A DNA stretch of 64,000 nucleotides from Owenia fusiformis (taxonomy: Eukaryota > Annelida > Polychaeta > Sabellida > Oweniidae), in NCBI GenBank assembly GCA_903813345.2, contig CAIIXF020000001.1:3410001-3474000 (forward strand), given 5' to 3'. Below the pieces are notes generated by a model, which was not told the origin of the DNA, did not search any database, and was given only the letters and a program-made list of their open reading frames with translations. Every line of letters begins with the position of its first letter. Positions within the stretch are counted from its first letter, which is position 1. This document shows, piece by piece, positions 48,601 to 60,600 of the stretch. The position numbers were made by a program, and so were the translations under genes.

Positions 48601-51600
48601 AAGTCAAACCTGCGCAAACAGACGTGAAAACCGACCCGGTACTGCATCCTTAAAAGAGTATCGGTTGAAAAATAATCCTAGAATACCTAACATATTTTAT
48701 CATACCGTGCGCTTATTCAATTTGCAATTCAATCGTAAACTCTGTCTTGAAAAAATAATTTTACCAGATTTGTTGAATTTTCTAGCGGAAATTGCCTGCT
48801 CCCCCCCTCCGTCCCATTTTCACGATCACCGGGCGTGGTAATATTAATGTAATAATAACTAGATTTGTGAAATTGAACAAGTTCAATTTAAGACTCCAGA
48901 TTTATTTTACCTAGATAGATCAGTAAAGAGCTGAGTAAGTAACTGAGTAATTAGCTGAGTAAGTACCTTAGTAGTAGTTGAGTAAGTAGCTGAGTAAGTA
49001 ACTGAGTAAAAAGCTGAGTAGGTAGCTGAGTAAGTAGCTGAGTAAGTACCTGAGTTAGTAGCTGAGTAAGTTGCTAAGTAAGTAATAACTAATTAAGTAA
49101 TTGAGTAAGTAGTCAAATAAGTAGCTGAGTAGGTAGAGAGGTAAAGTAGGGTATGCAGGAATTTTTGAAAATATATTTGATCAATCTGCATCGTGAATAC
49201 TGGCAAGTGCGAATTTCAAACTTCAAAATGGCGTAGAATCTAAACCGGGGGTCGGATTGCAATTTTTGCTACAAGTATACAAAATTTCGGAGAATATCAT
49301 TGAAGTGTAGTATCAGAATCGCAAAATAAGAAAAAACTATGAATTTGACCTAGATTTTTTAAACTAGGTATTTTGGTGTCCAAACTTTGAAGTAAAGTAG
49401 GTTTTGAGGTCCCATTCTTCTATGGGCTTTCATTATGTTTAGCTGTACTCATTCTATATCTCGTATTTTTACACTTCAAAAAATTATTCGGTCCCATTGA
49501 TTTAACATGGGGCACCAAATTTAGCGATTTTTGAGATCTCAAAACACCATAACTTCAGAACAAGTAGTCGGATCGAAATTTGGTTTGCAGATCTAGATTT
49601 CTGAGAAAATTCTACCCTTAATTCATAACTCATACGTTAAATTTGGAAAACTTTTTACTTTGGCCTACTTTTTGGACACCATATCTCAAAAGTGGGTCAA
49701 AATACTTTCTGACGGCAAAACGCTAACACTATAAGCATACTCTTTGCTACCTGTATACAAAATTTTAAATCAAATCATTTAAATATAATGTCAGAATCGC
49801 AAAAATAAGGGAAAACTATAAATTTGACCTAGATTTTGACCTAGGCATTTTGGTGTCCACATTTTGGAGCTAAGTAGCCTTCGAGGTCCCCTTCTTTAAT
49901 AGGCTTTCATTAAATTAAGCTGTACTCAGTCTATATCTTGTATTTTACACTTCAGAAAAATCTTTTTTCCCATTGCCATAACATGGGGCACCAAATTTAG
50001 CGATTTTTGAGCTATCAAAACGACATAAATTCCAAACCAAAAGCCGGATTGAAATTTGGTTTGCAGATTTGGATTCCTGAGAAAATTCTACCCTTAATTC
50101 ATAACTCATACGTTAAATTTGGAGAACTTTTTAGTTTGACCTACTTTTCGGACACCATATCTCAAAAGTGGGTCAAAATACTTCCTGACGGCAAAAGGCT
50201 AACACTATAAGCACACTCTTGGCTACATGTACACAAATTTTCGAAGAATATAATTAATCTGTAGTGTCAGAATCGCAAAAATAAGGAAAAACTTTGAATT
50301 TGACCTAGATTTTGACCTAGGCATTTTGGTGTCCAAATTTTTATGAAAAGAAGGTCTTGTGGTCCCTTTCTTTTATGGGCTTCCATTATGTTTAGCTGTG
50401 CTTAGTCTATATCTCGTATTTTACACTTCAAAAAAATATTTTTTCCCATTGAATTAACATGGGGCACCAAATTTAGCGATTTTTGAATTTTCAAAACGCC
50501 ATAACTTCTGAACCGGAAGTCAGATCGAAATTTGGTTTTCAGATTCGGAATCCTGAGAAAATTTCCCATAAGACTGATATCCTGGACATTGGATTCGGTG
50601 AAATTTTTTTTGGACCTCGTTTTCGGACACTGATATCTCGAAATCGGTTTGAGATACCAAAAAACTAAATCGACCCTAGGTTTTCTCCTTTTTTATGAGG
50701 AACACAATGAAAAAAACCAGGATCAAAAATATTGAAGGACGACCGAGATAATGGGAAAAAGTGACAAAGTACTGGATTTGACCTAGTTCTTGACCTTTGA
50801 CCTAGATAAAAATTTGACCTAATTTCCCATCATCCCAGATACATTCCCTAGTTGATCATGTAAGCAGCTTAAAGTTAGCTCTTCTAGTTGGTGAGAAATC
50901 TTGTAAGGAGGAAGAGGAAGAAAGAATAATAACTAGACTTTGGAAATTGAACAAGTTCAATTTCAGACTCCAGATTAAGACCTTTTTTAGCCGAGTCATC
51001 CAGAATAAGCCGAGTCATCCAGAATAAGCTGAGTCATCCAAAAAAAGATGGATGAATAAAATAGGAAGGTAGGATAGGATAGAATAGGAAGGAACGATAG
51101 GATAGAATAAGAAAGAAGGATAGGATAGAATAAGAAGAAAGGATATGATAGGATAGGATAGGAAGGAAAAGATACGAAGGAAGGATAGATAGGAAGGATA
51201 GGATAGGATCAGATAGGAAGGATGGATGAATTTTTCAATATTTTCTTCTCTACTCTTGACTTTCTATCAGGATACCATCAGATCGATTTCAAAACGCCAT
51301 AACTTCCAAACCGGCAGTCAGATCCAAATTTAGTTCGCAGATTCGGATTCCTGACAAAATTCTTCCCCTAATTCATAACTCATACGTTAAATTTGGAAAC
51401 TTTTTATTTTGACCTACTTTTTGGACACGCCATAACTTCCGAACCGGAAGTTGGATCGAAATTTGGTTTGCAGATTCGGATTCCTGACAAAATTTTACAC
51501 CTAATTCATAACTCATACGTTAAATTTGGAGATTTTTTTATTTTGACCTACTTTTCGGACACCATATCTCAAAAGTGGGTCAAAATACTTTCTGACGGCA

Positions 51601-54600
51601 AAAGGCTAACACTATTAGCACACTCTTGGCTACAAGTATACACAATTTCGAAGAATATAAGTGAAGTGTAGTGTCAGAAACGCAAAAATAAGGAAAACCT
51701 TTGAATTTGACCTAGATTTTGACCTAGGCATTTTGGTGTCCAAATTTTGAAACTAACTGGCTTTTGAGGTCCCCTTCTTTTGAAGGCTTTCATTAAATTA
51801 AGCTGCACTCAGTCTATATTTCGTATTTCTCACTTCAAAAAATCTTTTTTTCCCATTGACTTAACATGGGCACCAAATTTAGCGATTTTTGAGCTTTTAA
51901 AACGCCATAACTTCCGAACCGGAAGTCGGATCGAAATTTAGTTTGCAGATTCGGATTCATGGAAAAATTCTACCCCTAATTGATAACTCATACCTTGAAT
52001 TTGGAGAACTTTTTATTTTGACATACTTTCTGGACGCCATATTTCAAAATCGGTAAGAGTAATCAAAAAACGGATGACACATATATGAAAGGGCTGTTTC
52101 TAAGCTACATGATGAAAAAAAGATGAAGACGTTTCGATAAATAACGACGAAGATAATAGACAGAAGGTTGAAAATGTCAGATTTGACCCAGTTCTAGGAT
52201 AGGATAGGATATAGAATAGGAAAGAAGGATAGGATAGGAATGAAAGGATAGGAAGGAAGGATAGATAGGAAGGATATGATCAGACAGGATAGGAAGGAAG
52301 GATGGATGATTTTTTCTATATTTTCTTCGCTACTCTTGACTTTCTATAAGGATATCATCAGATCGATTTTACTCGAAATTTCAAAACGCCATAACTTTCG
52401 AACCGGAAGTCGGATCGAAATTTGGTTTGCAGATTCGGATTCCTGAGTAAATTCTACCCTTAATTCATAACTCAGATGTTAAATTTGGAGAACTCGTTAT
52501 TTTGACCTACTTTCTGGACGCCATATTTCAAAATCGGTAAGCGTAATCAAAAATCTAATGTCATATCTTTGCTTTGACTTTTTCTAAGCTACATGATGAA
52601 AAAAAGATTTAGGAGTTAGGATAAACAACGACGAAGATAAATGACAGAATGTTGAAAATGTAAGATTTGACCTAGTTCTTGACCTTTGACCTAGATAAAA
52701 ATTTGACCCAATTTCCGAGGAACTAGATACTGGACATAAATTGACAGAATAATGATCTTTATTGCCAACCTTATGGTTATCGAGAAAACTGGGAAAGAAT
52801 AATAAAGAATAAGAAGAAGAAGAATACTGACGAAAACAATAGACTCCAGATTTACATCTGGAGTCTAATAAGAAAACTGGCAAAAGCAATAGACTCCAGA
52901 TTTTCATCTGGAGTCTAATAAAAAGCATCATGATAACTTAACACCTTCCTCAAAGAAGATACATAATGAGGTAGGTAAAACAATTTGACCAATCAACTAA
53001 AAAACCTTTCAAATATTAAATTTTACCAATCTTCAATATGAATAAAGGCCCATTCACGCCATTTGTGGTTGACAAATATATCAAATTAATGATCTAAAGA
53101 ATTTACCAAACCCCCATAGATATGCATGTACCATGATCTTTATGTTACGTTAAACGCCAGTGTTGTGTATATTCAATCAAAATTCAGATTGCAATTTAAA
53201 GTAGAGAAATTAGTTCTGTCAAAGAATGAACTGACGCATATTGAAAGAATATCTGAATATATAAACTGCATTCTGATACTCATAGCATCTTTCTGTTTCA
53301 CCCCAGGGCTGAGAAGAAATGAGATGTCATGATTTATCATGATGTATAAACTGTGAGAAAATGAAATTTAATATAAAAGTCATAGAGAGAATGTACATGA
53401 TCTGGAACAGATTGAAATTCAGATGCTGACAATTTGATTCTTGCAAAAAGTTTCCTTGAAAAGGTGTTCTTTTAAGTGATTTCGTATCTTTTAAGTGATA
53501 CAATTAAACATTGATTACAATTTAACATTGCTCTCAATGGGAAATTATTTTTTATTTTTTAAAACAAGCCTTCACAGACACAATTTTAGGACGAAAAATC
53601 CAAAATGGCCGCCTTAACATTTACCAAGAATGTCGAAAAACTAATCAGTTCTAAACTTTCATAGGTAGAAACATCCCTGAGAATTTCAAATGAATCCCTC
53701 AAACGGTTTGGCTGGAAACCTGTAGACAAGATTATTCGGGACGCCCGCCCGCCCGGCAAACTGATTACAATATAGCACCTTAGGGTGCGATAATAAGAAA
53801 TAATGGTTCGTTTATCAACACTCTATCAACTCTTTAAATGATATGAAACAATAAGAAATGTGTTTGGAGTTATAGATAGTATATCATATACTAACACGTA
53901 ATCTAACATTATATAACAAAAGTAATCAAAGAAACAAAACTTCCAAAACCTCCAAAAAGAGATATATTTGTACTGGCACCTCTCACTATTAAACAGATTT
54001 AATCTATAAACAGACACATGTGCACATCTTCTATTGAAGTATATGATGGCTGGGTTATAAACACTCATCAACTTTTTAGATAATATGAAGCAACAATAAA
54101 TGTGTAAATCTTTCCTAGTCCTGAATGATCCCATAAATTCATCATATCAATGTTCACCTTTATAAGTAAATAGAAAAATCTATATTTTGCAGTTCTTTAT
54201 AGTGACTGGATCATTTGGCATTGCTGCAGGCAGATTTAAATCAAAATGTTTGGTAAGTAACCCTCAATAACATCAATATTTTCATTCTTCATTATAAACT
54301 GATTTCATTCTTCATTTAAACTGATTTCATTCTTAATGTTAACTGATTGTTCCGAGGGATATCCAAAAAAATGAGATTTGATATGTGGTATTTTAACACT
54401 TTAGATTTGATATTTGAACACCTTTTATTTTTCAGATCATCACATTTATGGTATTGTCAATTGTGACATCATGTGCCTGTCTCACTCTGTTGGGCCTCTC
54501 TGCAGTTGGACTGGCAAATGATGAGCTATTCCATTACGCTTGCAAAAAAAACTATTCTTGCTATTATGATAATCTGGTAGGCCTAATTTAATCCTCTATT

Positions 54601-57600
54601 GACAATTTGACCTGCACCATTTAAAGAAATGACACTCAATGTTCCTGATTTTACCAGAGCATTCTGCATAAAGATGATACAAATTATGCATATTGTGATG
54701 TTGCTTATTTCGCATCATAGTGTTTGACTAACACTGTGACATCATGTGGTTGGACATGGATGAAGCGTTGTGCAAACTGTTGAAACAGAAAAATTCTATA
54801 CCCAATATGTTAATCAGCTTTTTTATTGTGAAAGAACTTAGATTACATTATGTACAGGATGAAATGATATTTGCAGAGTTTTACTTGAGTTTTGGATATG
54901 TTTAGCAAATTGATCGAGTTGATTTTGAATTTGAGTTACATCTCTAGATGTCAAGCAAAATGAAGATTGTGGCCATGTTTGAATAGATTTCACTTGAGTG
55001 ATCTATTTGACCAGTGATGTTTTAAATTCAGGATGCAAGGGTTGCTACAAATGCATTACTGGTGGTGACATCTATCATCCAGGCAGCACTATGTATCACA
55101 TCCTCTGCCTATTGCTGTATGGCTGTCTGTTGTTGCAACAATGTAAGTGAATGATATGCTTTCACTTAGAATAATAAGAAACAATATAGCCCTTTTCAGG
55201 TAATCTGCTTGTTAAATCACACTATTAATTATAATCCTATAATATGATAAAAAAAGATATCAAGAGATGCAACCCTAATGTATGTATGTATGTATAATTT
55301 ATTTACCTCTTAAATAAAAGAGAGTTACATTCATAGGCATAACATATAATGGACTTTAAGTAAGATAATTAAAACATATTAAAAATTATGTGTTATATGA
55401 TAAAGGATAATTAATCTTTACCCAAGAGTAATTGTCTATGCCTGTGCAACTCGTACACGTGCATCGCTATAAGTAGCAAGGTCTCCTTATCATCATTGTA
55501 TACAATTCCTAAAATCACTTTAAGAGTAAAATCATCGTTCATTACATTTAGATTTCCCCTTGCTATATTGAGTAAGGGTTTTCTGACATTCGTAAAAGCT
55601 GGACAGGTAATCAGGAAATGCTTAACACTATCTCTTTCGTTAAGGTCACAAAAATTACAAATTTCTGATATAGGTGTGTCACCCTCACGTCGTCTACTAT
55701 TTACATCATATGTCGAGGTTAACAGCTTAACCATCATTTTACAGAGGTACATGAGATTGGGGTTTTCTTTAGCAATCACCCACCATACATTGGGTTTTAA
55801 AGTAGACAGCGATCCTGTCACCACATTTAGATTTTTATACATTGAAGACGATAGTACAGTACAAAAATTGTGAAATCTCTTGACACGTCCGTATACTACA
55901 ATTCTAAATTCTTGTTTGGATGGAATTTGAGCATTAAAAATCATGTCCTTAACATAGTCTGTGAGATTATAAAACAGAACCGTATCCCACATTTGAGCTA
56001 ATGGAGACTTCCTACCCTGATATGTTGATTTTAAATACATCATTCGTATAAGTCTTTCTAAACAAATAACCTTATATATACAACTTACAGGCAACCTTAA
56101 CAACATGTACAGAAACATTAATCTATCACAGTCAATTTTTGCTCTAACAGACATCCAACCAAGCAAACTTGTAGCAACAGGGTCCGGTGTATTCTTTGGC
56201 AGTGTCTGGATGCGTTTTCCGATCTCTTTGTGTAGTCCTTCCATGAGATTAATATCATTGTTTGTGTAAGGTATAACTGCGCACCCATACGTCAGAGTTG
56301 GGTAGGAGAAAGACCAATAAAGCTTCGATCCAAGCAGGGGGTGTATTCCACCACACCCATTGCCTAGGCCTAAGAGTGAACAAAATTTTCTCCTTGCACA
56401 GGATATTGCAGATTTTACATGTAAATTTGTACTACCTAGTGGTATTCCAACATGTTGAGCCGAGTTTACAATTTTAAGGGAACATTTACCAAGTTTGAAA
56501 TCTTGGGCAGCCCTTTTTCTTGGGCCAAAATACATAATGACACATTTTTCTGGGTGGAATTCAAATCTCCAGCGACGACTGTAATCATAAGCTATCTGAA
56601 GTAAGGTATTCATTTGATCATGCCCAGTGGTAATGATGGCAAGATCATCAGCGTATGCCGGACAACCTACAGGGTGTTCCCCAATTTTCGCAACCATTTG
56701 ACTGTCAACCAACTCGAGTAACAAGTCTGCCAAGAAAAACTGATACAAAATCATACTACAGACCCCACCTTGGTGGACTCCCCGGTGGACATTGAAAGAT
56801 TTTTGGTTTAAGATTCCACTAACAAAAACTTTACATTTGTATTTACAATAGGACTGGTACAAAATTCGCCACGCAAGACCATTAAAACCGTTTTGATATA
56901 GTTTCCAGAATAGACCGTCAATCCAGGTACCGTCGAAAGCTTTCTTAATGTCCATTAACGCCAATATGACACCATCCTTAATATTATGGGCAATGGTTTC
57001 CTGTAGTAACAATGATGTTTGAAGAGATGAGCAATTTTCAATAGATGCCCCCTGGAGCTGGGGAATTTTGCTCCTAAGCCGAGGCAGCATTCTTAACAGA
57101 ACAAGATTGTCAAATAATTTCCTTAAAATGCTCATGAGTGTTATTCCCCGATGATGATCCTTGTTAAGACAGTCTTTATTCCCAGATTTTAGTAAGGGAA
57201 TAAGAATACCAGTGCAAAAGTCTTCTGGGATGTACTCGCTGACTCGCATAGCATTAAAAAGTAAGGTTAATAACGAAGTCATACAATCACCACCGTATTT
57301 GATATGCTCAGCATTTAGCCCATCATGCCCGGCTGCCTTGTTGTTATTAAGTTTCATTATACAATCCTTCACTTCTCTCACTGTGAACTTCGTGTCAAGA
57401 ATACCATCATTGTTCAATAAAGATTCTGCATGCATGTTTTTCAAATCAGATACAACGATTTGCTCAAAATCTTGATCAAAAATATCCCTGTGATCATATG
57501 ATGCTAGTTTACTGAAGTATGATTGCCAATCATTATTTATATCAGTGGGATCAGTTAAAACATCACCAGAATCTGATCTGATAGACCCCGTTGACTTACT

Positions 57601-60600
57601 TGTACAATTTCTACTTTTATTCAAGAGGTACCAAAAAGTTCTTTGATCCATATCATTAGCATCATAAATATCATTAAGCTGCTTCTGTTCATAGTTAACA
57701 CGTGACTGATTAAATGCAGCTCGGAAGCCTTTCTTCGCTTCCTTGTAAGCTTTCCTGATAGGATCAGAAGAATCCCTTGGTCTCCCTGCTTTAGTCCATT
57801 TGTGCCAGGCTGCTTTTTGTTTTTTCTTAAGAATAGACAGATCATTGTTCCAAAATGGCTTCTGATGCTTTATAAATTTTTTCAAAGGAATGGCATCATC
57901 AGCTCTGCATTTAACAATTTCAATCAAGCGTTCAATGAAAATATCGATGTCCTTACCATCAAGTTTGCTATTGTCTGACATACTACTGATTAAAGGCTCC
58001 AAATCTGACTGCAAAGGGATTGTATATTTATCATTTACCTCATCACGAGACACCCTGTACCATGAGTAAACCTTCTTGACATATAGCGTTGAGCTTTTAA
58101 CATGTTTAATAGATGGCAGGTCGAAAACACTTTTAATTGCTAAATGGCCATAAGTTGGCGTATACGCGCTACATAAAACCCTACAACTAATTACACTCTC
58201 CAACATGGATTCAGAAATAACAATATGGTCAATATACGATTTATACCCAGTGGCTGATTCATATGTATAAATAGGCCCTTGTGTTTTGTTTTGCATATCG
58301 AGGGCAACTAATCCGTTACGTTGCATCATTTGGAACAATAGTTGACCGTTAAAACTATGATCAGCAGTAGAACGCCGTGTACCATACAAATTGCCCAAAT
58401 TGGCATTAAAATCGCCAATAATTACTATTTTAGCATCTGTTTGACAACTAATTACATATTCTTCCAATGCATTGAGCACGTCTTCAAAATTTTCATTTTT
58501 ACACCCAATCTGTGGCAAATATACAGAAAATATAAAAATTGGCACAGTTGCCTCGACCTTTACACATGCAATCGTAAACGTTTTTGAGGAAATTGGTCAC
58601 GCGTAGTATTCTGCTTTGAGGGGACCGTGCTTAATGTTTAAGCATAGAGCATTATTTATATTCGTTTTACAACATGTTAATATTCTTAGGTATCAAATAC
58701 ACAACATGGCCATATTATTGGACAAGGGCAACAAGGAGTCCTAGCAATGACCACAAGTGGGCCACAAGTGATTTATGTGGCTGGCTACCCTGCGTGCAGA
58801 GTCTAGTTAAACTACACTCTGCCTAGTAGAGACCATATTACAGTTTAGTGGCCCCGCCCCCACGACGGGTGCCGGTGACAGTTTGGGTAATAAATCACGT
58901 TTGACTTACGCGCTGACCTTTCTTCCACCAATCGGCGAGCTTGAAGAAACATACGCCAAATGCGTTCTAATTAAATATGCGCATGTCATTGGTCAATTTC
59001 GGGCTCAACGCTGACGTCAGAAGGAATAACCATATATAGAACGTCGGTCAAATTTGGCCGACGAACACTGATTGGCGCGGTGAGTTCACAGGTTTATTTT
59101 AGTTTGAAAGAGTGAAGACGAAGCTCTCTTTTAAGAAGTGAAGTCAAACGAATGCAAAGGGTAGTGGCTGGCAAGCCAAGCAATTCTACCCCAATGTCAC
59201 AGATGAATGCCACCAGCCAACCAGGTGATATACACAAATACCTTCCTTTAGCCAACTCAATGGAAAAACAATACTGTTTAGAGCTAGAATAGTAATAATA
59301 TACACACTTCAAAACATCTGAAATAAGCTATATTTAAATGCCACAAGCAAACCAGGTGACATACACAAACGCATTCCTTTAGCCACTTTACTTTGTTAGA
59401 ATTACCTTTACTTTCAATGCCAATTTGGCCAATGCCAAATGTCTATTTTGATATAAAAACTAAACCTAACGAACACATATGGCACTTGAAAAATAAATGC
59501 TTAAATCTTATTTCAACAAAAAGGAAATATATATCAACACCTTAAAAACAAAAGCCGCATACTTCAAAAATTTGAGGGCAACAGTAAAAACCAAAATAAA
59601 TTTCAGTCCATCTCAACAGTGACAGAGCAGCAAACAAAGGACCAGAATAGCAAAATTTGAAACAATGTAGCTTTTTTGATATAAAGTCTCATTAAATGAA
59701 ATTTGATGAGTAACTCTAGAATTAAATTATCTTTAAAATGAGATATGACACACTATGAAACATTAAGGACTTTTTGCTGTAGAGGGGAGTGCCGTGTTTT
59801 TTGACACCCTGTATATTCCAGTTTTTTATTTGGGTTTACCAATTTTGAAAATGAAGAAGGAGTCGCTTGTGTCCCAAATTTGCTTCTGGGGCATGAAACT
59901 GCTTTCTACCTTCAAATTATCTGAATTCAACGTATATAATATGTAAATGAAAAATCGCTTGAGGAAGAACACATTTAAGAATTTGCACTGAATAATATCA
60001 ATGTTTATTCCAGTTAGCATGATATTCATAGGATAACATGTAAAAAAAACGGTATTTTTGTAATCAGTGGTAAAATATGATATTTTTGTCTTATTTTCAC
60101 TTAACCATAGCATATGGTGTTTTAGCCATGACATACGGCGCTGTATGCTATGAATTATGGATTTTTGCTCGCCGGATCATTTGGAAAATTCGGATTAAAT
60201 CACTTAATTTCTGACGATTCTGAAGATGATTTTAACTATGGAACAAGACACAGGACGTGAACGAGATCACACCATCAAATAGGCAGACACTATGAACCAG
60301 GAAAACTGTTCTCCTATTATGTTTACAACTTTCAAGAACAAGAAAACAAGATGGCGCCCAAAAGTTAATCAGCTCTAGTACTTGATATCCTCTATCATGT
60401 GTGTAAATTTGAAGGAAATCCGGTGAGCAGATTTTCTGAAATGGCGATGGCAAGATTTTTCGAAAAATCTTCAAAATGGCTGCCAGAAAACAAGATGGCC
60501 GCCCAAAAGTTAATCAGCTCTAGTACAGGGTGATCACTAAGTTCTGGGAATTGGTCTGTCATTTCAATATTTTTCAACCAATTCAGTTGAAACTTCCAGC

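Noticed and set aside
55496-57475. Plus-strand frames of 104-125 codons
   Set aside because: Antisense shadows of the LINE open frame.
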